A program made the position numbers and the translations under genes. Positions 6,348-13,070 of a stretch of 13,097 nt of DNA are shown here, piece after piece; within the stretch, counting starts at the first letter, position 1; each line of letters starts with the position of its first letter. The notes beneath the pieces are model-generated. The model was not told the origin of the DNA, did not search any database, and saw only the letters and a list, made by a program, of their open reading frames with translations. Where the stretch lies: the NCBI GenBank assembly GCA_905201055.1, contig CAJKMT010000046.1, positions 1-13,097 on the forward strand, written 5' to 3'. The stretch is from an uncultured Sutterella sp. (GTDB taxonomy: Bacteria; Pseudomonadota; Gammaproteobacteria; Burkholderiales; Burkholderiaceae_F).

Positions 6348-7517
6348 ATGTTAGGCAATTTTTCTTACTGTAATCCGACGAAACTTTATTTCGGTGACAA
6401 TTCTCTGAAGGCCCTTAACACAGAATTGCCCAAATACGGCAAGAACGTGGTTTTGATCTATGGCGCAGGATCCATTAAAAAGAACGGTATTTATGACGAA
6501 GTCATTGAAATTTTGAAGGCAAACGGTAAAAACGTTGCTGAAATTTCAGGCGTCATGCCCAATCCGACGCTTAAGAAACTCTACGAAGGTGTTGAAATCG
6601 CCCGCGCTCATAACGCAGACCTGCTTTTGGCGGTGGGCGGCGGCTCTGTTTGCGACTATGCCAAGGCTGTGTCGGTTTCTGTGCACTGCAGCGACGATCC
6701 GTGGGAAAAGTACTACGTGCGTTTTGAAGAACCCGATTGCGAGACGGTTCCCGTGGGCTGCGTGCTCACGATGGTCGGCACGGGTTCTGAAATGAATGCC
6801 GGTTCTGTGATCACCAATACGGAAAAGAAGATGAAGATCGGTCATGTCTTTGCCGACGAAAAGATCATGCCGCGCTTTTCCATCCTCAATCCCCGCTACA
6901 CGCTCACGTTGCCTCACTACCAGATGGTGGCAGGCATCTATGATATCTTCAATCATATTTGCGAACAGTACTTCTCGGGTACAGATGACAACACGAGCGA
7001 CTACCTCGCTGAAGCTTTGATGCGCTCTGTCGTGCACTCAAGCCGCATTGCCAATAAGAACCCGCAGGACTATGAAGCCCGCAGCAACATCATGTGGACG
7101 GCTACTTGGGCGCTCAACACTTTGATTGCTAAGGGAAAGACGACCGACTGGATGGTGCACATGCTCGGTCAGGCAGCAGGTGCCTACACCAACGCTACGC
7201 ACGGCATGACTCTTGCTGCTGTTTCTTTGCCCTACTACCGTCACATCCTTCCTTACGGTCTGGCTAAATTCAAACGCTTTGCCGTTAACGCCTGGAATGT
7301 GAACGCTGAAGGCAAGAGTGATGAAGAAGTCGCCCGGGAAGGCTTAAAGGCGATGGAGTCCTGGATGCGTGAATTGGGTCTGGCGATGAATTTGACCGAA
7401 CTTGGCGCAACCGAAGACATGATTGAAGGGATTGCGGGCGCCACTTTGATTTTAAAGGGCGGCTACAAGGTGCTCGATCATGAAGAAATTGTTCAGATTT
7501 TGAAGGAGAGTCTCTAA
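6348..7517 (+). CDS. Iron-containing alcohol dehydrogenase (YqhD/BDH-like)
   Basis: A 389-residue group III (metal-dependent) alcohol dehydrogenase, which reduces aldehydes or oxidises alcohols with NAD(P)H in the cytoplasm. The N-terminal dinucleotide-binding half holds GGGS at residues 97-100 in AVGGGSVCDYAKAV, followed by TMVGTGSEMN. The metal site is complete: D199 and H203 in YDIFNHICEQY, H271 in VHMLGQ and H285 in NATHGM, with the same spacings as E. coli YqhD. The start pattern MLGNFSYCNPTKLYFG and the overall length are also typical of the YqhD/butanol-dehydrogenase branch, most members of which use NADPH and scavenge short or reactive aldehydes. AAGGAG sits 8 bases before the ATG. 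It is the first gene of a three-gene operon; its TAA overlaps the ATG of the flavodoxin by one base, so the two are translationally coupled. Confidence 0.93.
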   Translation: MLGNFSYCNPTKLYFGDNSLKALNTELPKYGKNVVLIYGAGSIKKNGIYDEVIEILKANGKNVAEISGVMPNPTLKKLYEGVEIARAHNADLLLAVGGGSVCDYAKAVSVSVHCSDDPWEKYYVRFEEPDCETVPVGCVLTMVGTGSEMNAGSVITNTEKKMKIGHVFADEKIMPRFSILNPRYTLTLPHYQMVAGIYDIFNHICEQYFSGTDDNTSDYLAEALMRSVVHSSRIANKNPQDYEARSNIMWTATWALNTLIAKGKTTDWMVHMLGQAAGAYTNATHGMTLAAVSLPYYRHILPYGLAKFKRFAVNAWNVNAEGKSDEEVAREGLKAMESWMRELGLAMNLTELGATEDMIEGIAGATLILKGGYKVLDHEEIVQILKESL

Positions 7518-7984
7518 TGAGTAATGTACTGGTTGCCTATTTCTCGGCTACCGGTACGACCGCCGGGGTTGCTCGGGCGGTCGCCAAGGCAAGTGGCGCT
7601 GATCTGTTTGAAATTTCGCCGCAACTGCCTTACAGCGCAGCCGATTTGAATTGGACGAATCCAAAGAGTCGGTGTTGTTTGGAGCACAAAGATCCGTCAT
7701 GCAGACCGGCTTTGGCTGAAAAAACACCGGATATGACTCAATACGAAGTACTGCTGCTCGGTTTTCCGATTTGGTGGGGAGTCTCTCCCCGTCCCGTTGA
7801 CACATTCCTTGAGCAAATCAACGGATTTAAAGGACGAGTTATTGTTTTTGCCACCTCGGGCGGCAGCTCCGCCCATGACGCTTTGGAACAGCTCAAAGCC
7901 TGGTATCCTCAGCTTCAGGTTGAATCCGCCAAACTTTTGCATGGATCAGATGTCCGCGAGTGGGTAAAAACTCTGAAACTTTAA
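7517..7984 (+). CDS. Flavodoxin
   Basis: A 155-residue flavodoxin, a small FMN protein that shuttles electrons. The N-terminal VLVAYFSATGTTAGVARAVA contains the FMN phosphate loop SATGTT at residues 10-15. The 90s region LLGFPIWWGVSPRPVDTFLE supplies the aromatic residues that normally stack on the isoalloxazine, and VIVFATSGGSSAHDALEQL forms the third FMN loop. This arrangement fits the Flavodoxin_4 type seen beside Fe-ADH and cyclophilin-fold genes. GAAGGAG at the end of the preceding gene serves as its ribosome binding site, and the ATG overlaps that gene's stop codon. The insert CCLEHKDPSC near residues 53-62 adds three cysteines, as in many anaerobe flavodoxins of this group. The role of electron donor to a partner enzyme is inferred from context. 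Confidence 0.9.
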   Translation: MSNVLVAYFSATGTTAGVARAVAKASGADLFEISPQLPYSAADLNWTNPKSRCCLEHKDPSCRPALAEKTPDMTQYEVLLLGFPIWWGVSPRPVDTFLEQINGFKGRVIVFATSGGSSAHDALEQLKAWYPQLQVESAKLLHGSDVREWVKTLKL

Positions 7985-7997
7985 AGAGCGAGCGAAA

Positions 7998-8534
7998 ATG
8001 AAAATTTTGGTCTTAAAAGGCAGCGCCAATGTGCACGGATCTTCTGCGATGCTTGCCGATGCATTTATGAATGGCGCGAAAGCCTCGGGACATCAAGTCA
8101 CTAGCATTGACGTGACACGCGCCAATGTCCATTCATGCTTGGGCTGCATTCATTGCGGCTATGAGGGACCTTGTGCGCAGCACGACGGTATGACCAAAAT
8201 TAAAGAGGCAATTTTGGATTCAGATATGCTTGTTTTTGCCACACCGCTCTATTACTATGGCTTTTCGTCGCAATTAAAGATCGTGATTGACCGTTTCTGC
8301 GCTTTCAATTCCTCGCTCAATGACAAGCACATGCGAAGCGCTTTGCTTGCCGCAGCTTGGAATAGCGCCGATTGGACGTTTGACGCGTTGAAAATACACT
8401 ACCAAACTTTGGTTCGTTATCTGAATTTCCGCGACGAAGGTATGGTGTTGGGACTTGGGTGCGGCACGCCGGCCATGACGAAAAATTCGATCTATCCGAA
8501 AAAAGCTTATGAGCTTGGCAAGTCAATCAAATAG
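7998..8534 (+). CDS. Flavodoxin-fold NAD(P)H/FMN reductase with Isf-like cysteine motif
   Basis: A 178-residue flavoprotein of the NADPH-dependent FMN reductase / iron-sulfur flavoprotein superfamily. KILVLKGSANVHGSSAMLA is the FMN-binding start, and VFATPLYYYGFSSQLKIVIDRF is the second FMN loop. Between them are C47, C50, C53 and C59 (SCLGCIHCGYEGPC), a C-x2-C-x2-C-x5-C pattern with the spacing known to hold the [4Fe-4S] cluster of archaeal iron-sulfur flavoprotein (Isf). The protein could therefore pass single electrons between a pyridine nucleotide or ferredoxin and a substrate. Many relatives with similar cysteines are only annotated as oxidoreductases, so cluster binding is a prediction. 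It starts 13 bases after the flavodoxin stop with a weak GAGCGAG site, so coupling is likely. A hairpin terminator follows. A paralog at 12450-12998 has lost the cysteines. Confidence 0.85.
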   Translation: MKILVLKGSANVHGSSAMLADAFMNGAKASGHQVTSIDVTRANVHSCLGCIHCGYEGPCAQHDGMTKIKEAILDSDMLVFATPLYYYGFSSQLKIVIDRFCAFNSSLNDKHMRSALLAAAWNSADWTFDALKIHYQTLVRYLNFRDEGMVLGLGCGTPAMTKNSIYPKKAYELGKSIK

Positions 8535-8558
8535 TTCTTTCGTCGATCTTAAAAAAAG

Positions 8559-8592
8559 AAGCCCTGAGTGTCTTTAAAAGCTCTCAGGGCTT
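8559..8592. terminator. Bidirectional terminator between convergent operons
   Basis: A perfect 10-bp stem AAGCCCTGAG (8559-8568) / CTCAGGGCTT (8583-8592) with a 14-base loop. An A7 run just before it gives a strong T-tract on the minus strand, serving the MFS gene that ends at 8769. On the plus strand the tail is weaker, but it still follows the reductase by 24 bases. The 176 bases from 8593 to 8768 hold no supported gene. Confidence 0.78.
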
Positions 8593-8768
8593 AAACATGG
8601 GATATGAATCTTTGTACTTTGAAGTTTAATGACGTATTAGGGTTTGTTCTAGGGGCAATGTGTATTCAAAAGGATATTTTTGCAAAAAAAAGTTTCAAAG
8701 CTAAGGTAAAAAGTGTAGAAATATATCGATTTTTCAATAACCTAAAACCGGGAAGCCCCGCTTTCAGA

Positions 8769-10046
8769 TCATTTAAAGACCGATTGATGGCGGTTAATCA
8801 TGACGAGTCCGGCCACAAGGAGCAGACAGATAAAAAGGAAAGCCCCTTGAAGAGATATTGCCGAGGAGATCGCGCCGATTAAGGCGGGACCGGCAAGCAA
8901 ACCGCCGTAGCCAACGGTAGTGACAGCGGTGATCGCCTTAACGCTGTCCATCGTTGAGGTTCTTGAGGCGGCCGAAATCAACACCGGAGCCAAATTAGCC
9001 ATACCCAACCCCATGATAAAGAGTGCGGCGAAAGCGACAATTGGTGTGGGAATTAAGACGAGCGCCAAAAGTGACAGCAAAATCAAGGTGCTGCCTGCGA
9101 CCAGCATATTTTTGGCGCCGATTTTCGTCGTGAGACTGTCACCGATTAAGCGCGAGAGAGCCATGGCTATCACAAAGAGCGTGTAGCCGAAGGCACTGGC
9201 TTCCTGAGGCACGCCCGCATTGTCACGCAGATAGATGGCGCTCCAGTCTAGCATCGCGCCTTCCGTTAAAAAGATCACACCGCAGATTACAGCCAGGATA
9301 CCGATGGGGCCGTTGAGTTTAATACGGCCGGATTGAGCTTTTTCCTTTTTCGGCGTTTCAATCTTGTGATTTTCAATTTGACGAAGGGTGGCGATCAAAA
9401 CAATTGCCAAAATGAGCATCAGAGTGCCGACAGCTCCCAAGGGAGAAATACCCAGTACAAAAAGTGCTGTGAGTGCAGCGGCCGAAGCCACCTCCCCGAT
9501 TGAGTACGCCGCATGCAGTCCGCTCATCAGGCGGCCTTTGTGGCGGTTTTCAAGATAAGTGCCGTAGATGTTGACGCTTACTTCAAGGCAGCCCAACGTC
9601 ACACCGTAGGCCAAAAGTGCGATACATTCAAAGTAAAAGCCCGGAATCATCGCAAGGAACACAAGAAGCAGGCAGGAGAGAAGACCTGAAGCAGCAATAG
9701 CGTTTCTTGCGCCGATCTTTTGGGTGAGTTTGCCCGCTAAGGGCATGCCGACAAAAGAGCCCACCCCTAAACCCAGGAGCAGCATGCCGAGAATATGGGG
9801 CTTGAGCGCAAGTTCAGACTGGACAAAAGGAATCAAAGGCGCCCACGAGGCGACGGTGAAACCGCCGGTAAAAAAACCGATGCGGGCAGCCCAAAGCTCA
9901 AACTTCGTGACATCTTGGGTGCGGTTAGCCGCATGGGTTTTCTCACCGAAAGGCAGGTCGGAATGCTGATTATGAAGAACAGATAAATCATGGTCCAGGG
10001 GGCTTACGACGCCCGATGGTTTGCGGTTTAAAGAATCTAAAGCCAT
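8769..10046 (-). CDS. MFS transporter, YbjJ-like
   Basis: A 425-residue inner-membrane major facilitator. After a hydrophilic N-terminal tail of about 50 residues, twelve hydrophobic segments follow. GMPLAGKLTQKIGARNA is the loop 2-3 signature, and GVTLGCLEVSVNIYGTYLE followed by LMSGLHAAYSIGEVASA matches the pattern of E. coli YbjJ and its relatives (usually with D-V-x-x-N; here Glu replaces the Asp). Substrates of this branch are not established. The ATG at 10046 is preferred over an in-frame TTG at 10121: the longer form would begin in the divergent regulator's promoter and adds a segment unlike the family. The ribosome binding site is weak (AGG). The gene is divergent from the LysR gene, the classic arrangement for a LysR target. 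The long polar N-terminal tail is unusual for the family and may mean the true start is further in. Confidence 0.82.
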   Translation of the reverse strand: MALDSLNRKPSGVVSPLDHDLSVLHNQHSDLPFGEKTHAANRTQDVTKFELWAARIGFFTGGFTVASWAPLIPFVQSELALKPHILGMLLLGLGVGSFVGMPLAGKLTQKIGARNAIAASGLLSCLLLVFLAMIPGFYFECIALLAYGVTLGCLEVSVNIYGTYLENRHKGRLMSGLHAAYSIGEVASAAALTALFVLGISPLGAVGTLMLILAIVLIATLRQIENHKIETPKKEKAQSGRIKLNGPIGILAVICGVIFLTEGAMLDWSAIYLRDNAGVPQEASAFGYTLFVIAMALSRLIGDSLTTKIGAKNMLVAGSTLILLSLLALVLIPTPIVAFAALFIMGLGMANLAPVLISAASRTSTMDSVKAITAVTTVGYGGLLAGPALIGAISSAISLQGAFLFICLLLVAGLVMINRHQSVFK

Positions 10047-10062
10047 ATAAAGCCTGAAGAAG

Positions 10063-10133
10063 TTGATCACAGTTGATATTATTTCATCAAAAAAGTGAAC
10101 AATCGAGTTAGAATCTATCAAGAATTTGATAGA
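10063..10133. promoter_or_regulatory. Candidate LysR binding sites between the MFS and LysR genes
   Basis: The 105-base gap holds five copies of TTGAT or its complement ATCAA: TTGAT at 10063 and 10073 (10 bp apart), ATCAA at 10086 and 10117 (31 bp apart), and TTGAT at 10126. The last pair forms a perfect palindrome TCTATCAA-gaat-TTGATAGA (10114-10133), close to the LysR-box idea of ATC...GAT. A candidate -10 (TAATAT, minus strand, 10076-10081) for the MFS gene overlaps one site. This suggests autoregulation plus control of the transporter. Confidence 0.5.
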
Positions 10134-10151
10134 GGAATGTCGGAGACTGTG

Positions 10152-11039
10152 ATGGGACTTAAAATTGACGAAATCCGCTCTTTTGTCGCTGTTGCAGAAA
10201 CGGGATCGTTTTCTGCGGCCGCGCGTGAACTCAACCGAGCCCAGTCAGTGATCTCCATGCATATTGCCGGTTTTGAAGCTGAACTCGGCTATAAGCTTTT
10301 TGACCGCACCCCGAAGCCGGTACTCACCGCCAAAGGTGAAGAACTGCTGATTGGTGCCAAGCGTGTCCTTGTGGAAACCGACCGCCTGCAAAACCGTGCC
10401 CTGGCGCTCTCCGATACTCAAACTCCCTCTTTATATATGGGCATTGATCTGGTGCTTGAAGCGCCCGTGATGATTGAATGGCTGAAGCTTTTTGCAAAGA
10501 GTTTCCCAAGCGTGCGTCTGCAGGTGGAAAACATCACGGGGTCTGAAGCCAAGTGGTTTTTCACGAAAGCCGGTATGAATCTCGCTTTGGTTTTTTCTTC
10601 TGATCCCGCACTTGAGAGCGATGAGCGGGTGCTGGGGCACTCCCCTTTATCGATTGTGGTTGCAAAAAATCACCCGCTCGCTTCTATTGAAAAGCCGACC
10701 GTGGATGACTTAAGACGATATCGTCAGATTGTTGTTCACGCCCGAGATCCGGACTCGGCGCCCCCGCGTATTGTCAATATCGATCACTGGGAAGTCTACA
10801 GCGGTCTGTGGGCGCTGGGGCTCGCTGCACGCGGTGTCGGCTGGGCGATCCTGCCGAAATTCCTGGTGGTCGGTCAATCGGCCTTCAGAGGTTCTGTGAC
10901 AACGGTTCAATCACCTTTTACGCTCGAAGCTGAACGGCTGGTACTCAGGAATAAAAAGGGCGAAGTCAGTCAGGACATCCTTGATTGGTGGAGCGGCATT
11001 ATTGCTAAAAATAAAAATAAACTGGGCTTGGACAATTAA
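10152..11039 (+). CDS. LysR-family transcriptional regulator
   Basis: A 295-residue LysR-type regulator. Residues 3-62 are the winged helix-turn-helix: LKIDEIRSFVAVAETGSFSAAARELNRAQSVISMHIAGFEAELGYKLFDR in consecutive order, with the recognition helix around AQSVISMHI. The rest is the periplasmic-binding-protein-like effector domain, with LVFSSDPAL, LSIVVAKNHPLASI and LGLAARGVGWAILPKFLV in their usual places. The ATG at 10152 is chosen over GTG 10095 and ATG 10137 because GGAG lies 6 bases before it and the product then starts as family members do. It is divergent from the MFS gene and shares a palindrome-rich promoter region with it. By convention it binds a small molecule and controls the neighbouring transporter and itself; control of the two redox modules is possible but unproven. 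A bidirectional terminator follows. Confidence 0.92.
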   Translation: MGLKIDEIRSFVAVAETGSFSAAARELNRAQSVISMHIAGFEAELGYKLFDRTPKPVLTAKGEELLIGAKRVLVETDRLQNRALALSDTQTPSLYMGIDLVLEAPVMIEWLKLFAKSFPSVRLQVENITGSEAKWFFTKAGMNLALVFSSDPALESDERVLGHSPLSIVVAKNHPLASIEKPTVDDLRRYRQIVVHARDPDSAPPRIVNIDHWEVYSGLWALGLAARGVGWAILPKFLVVGQSAFRGSVTTVQSPFTLEAERLVLRNKKGEVSQDILDWWSGIIAKNKNKLGLDN

Positions 11040-11044
11040 AAAGA

Positions 11045-11073
11045 CAGCTCTCGGGATGAGAGCTGCCTCTTTC
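11045..11073. terminator. Bidirectional terminator between LysR and DUF362 genes
   Basis: CAGCTCTC (11045-11052) and GAGAGCTG (11058-11065) form a perfect 8-bp stem around a GGGAT loop. On the minus strand it is followed by TCTTTTTAATT, and on the plus strand by CCTCTTT, so it can serve both convergent genes. Confidence 0.82.
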
Positions 11074-11089
11074 AAGTTGTTTTTAGCAA

Positions 11090-12046
11090 TCAGAGGTTGA
11101 CGATTCTATATTGACGGCGGCCCATGCCAAGCTCTTGCATATAGCTTAACTGGTGCAGTCCTTCCCGAGATTCGATACGCTCAACCAAGTCATGCTTTTG
11201 CTTTTCGGGCAGTGCCCAGACCATGTCAATACTTGCCTGATCGATTGCCAGAATGTCGGTTGAGGCGAGAATGCCCAGATCCGGTACCTTAGGTTCTGCA
11301 GCAGATGTACCGGCACAGTCACAGTCAACGGACATGCGGCGAAGCACGTTAATGTAGACAATTTTTTCTCCGAAATGATCGGTGACCGCTTTGCCGCCTT
11401 CAACCATTCGTTCAAGAAACTGACTGCCCGTGTCCCAATTGCGATGAATCTGGCGTTTGCCGTTGCGGCCGGAGGCGCAGCCGATGGCGATGTTTTTAAG
11501 CGATCCGCCGAAACCCGCCATTGCGTGCCCCTTAAAGTGAGTGAGTACGAGCATGGAGTCGTAGTTCGCCAAATGTGCCCCCACTGCGACTTCTTTTAAG
11601 TGTTTGCCTCCGGCAATCGGCCAATTGATGTCGCCATCTTCGTCAAGAATATCCACCGGGGCAAATGTCGAACCGTTAGTTTTGAGCGTTGGGCGGTGAC
11701 CTTCGGTAGTTTGCCGTGGGCTGCCGTAAAGGACATTGGTTTCCACAATTGTTGAGTTGGGAATGTGTTCAATGAGCTTTTGCACCCAGGGGCGAGGCAG
11801 GATGTTGGGACCGTTGGGCTCACCGGTGTGAAGCTTCACGGCAATTTTTCCGGTTAGAGGCGCCTTGACGGCATCGAACGCTTTAATAAGGCTGTCAGCG
11901 CTCAGCTCTTTAAGAAAATTGACGGTCGCCGGTTCTTGGGATCCAGAAGCTGTTTGAGCCGCTGCAGCGAACGAACAATTGAGAAAACTTAGGCCGCCTG
12001 CGGCCGCCGCTGCTTTGAGAAATGTTCTTTTAGAAATACCGCTCAT
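11090..12046 (-). CDS. Exported DUF362 protein (paralog B, KR Tat-like motif)
   Basis: A 318-residue DUF362 protein with a Tat-like leader: SKRTFLKAAAAAGG at residues 5-18 followed by a hydrophobic stretch and AAAA near residue 30. The first Arg of the twin-Arg pair is Lys, a rare but known tolerated variant. The mature part shares its layout with the paralog at 4630-5610: GKIAVKLHTGEPNGPNILPR, VETNVLYGSPRQTTEGH, THFKGHAMAGFGGSLKN and GILASTDILAIDQASID. It has C190 and a Cys-Asp-Cys pair (C242, C244) before the last motif, which might hold a metal, and no ferredoxin-type cluster motif. GGAG overlaps the stop of the upstream tautomerase gene and lies 6 bases before the ATG, so the two genes form an operon with only 9 bases between them. 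The biochemical role is unknown; export and probable metal binding are inferred. Confidence 0.85.
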   Translation of the reverse strand: MSGISKRTFLKAAAAAGGLSFLNCSFAAAAQTASGSQEPATVNFLKELSADSLIKAFDAVKAPLTGKIAVKLHTGEPNGPNILPRPWVQKLIEHIPNSTIVETNVLYGSPRQTTEGHRPTLKTNGSTFAPVDILDEDGDINWPIAGGKHLKEVAVGAHLANYDSMLVLTHFKGHAMAGFGGSLKNIAIGCASGRNGKRQIHRNWDTGSQFLERMVEGGKAVTDHFGEKIVYINVLRRMSVDCDCAGTSAAEPKVPDLGILASTDILAIDQASIDMVWALPEKQKHDLVERIESREGLHQLSYMQELGMGRRQYRIVNL

Positions 12047-12055
12047 AATGTACTC

Positions 12056-12262
12056 CTATTGATTTGATTTCTGTGCAGTTTTGATGTCGCTTAAAAGTTG
12101 CCCGGCAACACCGATGTCATCAAAGGGATTTTCCCGGACAAATATATAAATCGATGCCTCAGGAACGTTCATGATGCGGGAAGCCTCTCGGGTTAAGGCA
12201 GCAACGAGTTCGCGTTTGGCTTCAATTGTCATGGGCATGGCTTCAACGGTGATGACCGGCAT
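12056..12262 (-). CDS. 4-oxalocrotonate tautomerase-like protein
   Basis: A 68-residue tautomerase-superfamily protein. The ATG at 12262 is taken because it exposes Pro1 after Met removal (MPVITVEAMP), the catalytic general base of the superfamily; an in-frame upstream start at 12277 would bury it. AAGGAAA precedes the ATG at a good distance. The beta-alpha-beta layout is visible: PVITVEAM, the helix AKRELVAALTREASRIM, and the strand SIYIFVREN. Classical 4-OT residues Arg11 and Arg39 are not present (Thr and Ile there), so it is unlikely to be a catechol-pathway enzyme; a keto-enol tautomerase or dehalogenase-like activity on another substrate is more likely. It heads the operon with DUF362 paralog B. 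A 13-bp palindrome sits 22 bases upstream of its start. Confidence 0.87.
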   Translation of the reverse strand: MPVITVEAMPMTIEAKRELVAALTREASRIMNVPEASIYIFVRENPFDDIGVAGQLLSDIKTAQKSNQ

Positions 12263-12284
12263 CGTACTTTCCTTCAAAAAATTC

Positions 12285-12371
12285 TTTGATACTCAAAATT
12301 ATTGCGCCGAGCGTTTTGGGAAACTATCTGTTTTTTGCCGCATTTCTGCCTATTTGTCTTTGAAACTCAAA
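12285..12371. promoter_or_regulatory. Paired 13-bp palindromes TTTGA-N3-TCAAA between divergent genes
   Basis: TTTGA-tac-TCAAA (12285-12297) and TTTGA-aac-TCAAA (12359-12371) are perfect in both arms, and the similarity extends to TCTTTGA and ATTA on the flanks. Start to start they are 74 bp apart, about seven helical turns, so a protein could bind both on one face of the DNA and loop it. The first covers the leader of the tautomerase-DUF362 operon. The second lies in the -35 position relative to TATATC (12389-12394) before the flavin reductase gene. They probably bind one regulator controlling both directions. Confidence 0.6.
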
Positions 12372-12449
12372 TTAACAAATTTCTGACTTATATCGACAAG
12401 AATTCAGAGATTAATGGCGTGATAATGGTGTTGTTAATTTGGAGGAGTT

Positions 12450-12998
12450 ATGAAGATTACAGTTTTGATGGGCAGTCCCTTTGTCGACGGCAATAACGAC
12501 AAGCTTGTACGAGCCTTCACTAAGGGTGCTCTGGAAGCCGGCCACGAAGTGGTTCGGTTTAATGTGGCAGACATGGATATCGAGCCCTGCACAAAAGCCT
12601 ACTTTGACAAAATTGAGGCAGGCGAAGAGGCCGACACCGAAGACATGAAAAAGATTCTGACGAGTATTCTTGAGTCTCAAGTCGTGGTGTTTTCCACTCC
12701 CCTTTATTATTATGGAATGACCGCACAGCTTAAAGCCGTGCTTGATCATTTCAATTCAAGGCGTGAAGAACTTATGCGTCAGAGCAAAGCAGCAATTTTG
12801 CTTGCCAACTGCGGCGGTCCCGCCCCCTGGAGCATGAATGGTCTCATCATCCATTTTGACTGCTTCCTTCGCTTTTTGCATTGGCGCGACGGCGGTCACG
12901 CCCTGGCAATCGGTTTGGCTGTACAGCCGATTGAAGAGACGGGAGCGCTTGAAGAGGCTTATAAACTTGGTTTGAATGCCGCCGCTCAGGTTCGATAA
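12450..12998 (+). CDS. Flavodoxin-fold NAD(P)H/FMN reductase, cysteine-free paralog
   Basis: A 182-residue member of the same flavin reductase superfamily as the gene at 7998-8534. MKITVLMGSPFVDGNNDKL is the FMN-binding start, and VFSTPLYYYGMTAQLKAVLDHF aligns with VFATPLYYYGFSSQLKIVIDRF of the paralog. Further on, IIHFDCFLRFLHWRDGGHALAIG aligns with the paralog's IHYQTLVRYLNFRDEGMVLGLG. The four-cysteine cluster is gone: only one Cys (EPCTKAYF) remains and the loop is acidic (EAGEEADTEDM). It should therefore be a plain FMN enzyme, for example a quinone or FMN reductase. GGAGGAG lies just before the ATG, giving a strong ribosome binding site. It is transcribed divergently from the tautomerase-DUF362 operon, with paired palindromes between them. 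Ten bases after its stop a structured leader begins. Confidence 0.87.
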   Translation: MKITVLMGSPFVDGNNDKLVRAFTKGALEAGHEVVRFNVADMDIEPCTKAYFDKIEAGEEADTEDMKKILTSILESQVVVFSTPLYYYGMTAQLKAVLDHFNSRREELMRQSKAAILLANCGGPAPWSMNGLIIHFDCFLRFLHWRDGGHALAIGLAVQPIEETGALEEAYKLGLNAAAQVR

Positions 12999-13007
12999 CT
13001 ATTAAAA

Positions 13008-13058
13008 AGTCAACTACCCCTGCCTAAAGGCAGAGGCTTGTAAAAGCCTTGGTTGACT
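13008..13058 (+). other. Three-way-junction fold upstream of the next gene
   Basis: A closing stem AGTCAAC (13008-13014) / GTTGACT (13052-13058) of 7 perfect pairs encloses two hairpins. The first is CTGCC (13020-13024) / GGCAG (13029-13033) with a TAAA loop. The second is AGGCTT (13034-13039) / AAGCCT (13044-13049) with a GTAA (GNRA-type) loop. The two hairpins abut. The layout resembles, from memory, leaders and ends of IS200/IS605-type elements carrying tnpB. It could act as RNA or as single-stranded DNA. No transposase is in the window to confirm it. Confidence 0.55.
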
Positions 13059-13070
13059 AGCCTTAGTGAT

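Noticed and set aside
8604..8882. Plus-strand 92-residue open frame after the terminator
   Set aside because: Its second half is antisense to the MFS C-terminus, the start lacks a ribosome binding site, and I recognise no family.
10047..10121. TTG-started N-terminal extension of the YbjJ-like transporter
   Set aside because: It would run through the divergent promoter and palindromes and adds residues unlike the family; the ATG at 10046 is preferred.
10095..10151. Earlier GTG or ATG starts for the LysR gene
   Set aside because: GTG 10095 lacks a ribosome binding site, ATG 10137 has its GAGG only 2 bases away, and both add residues not seen in LysR proteins.
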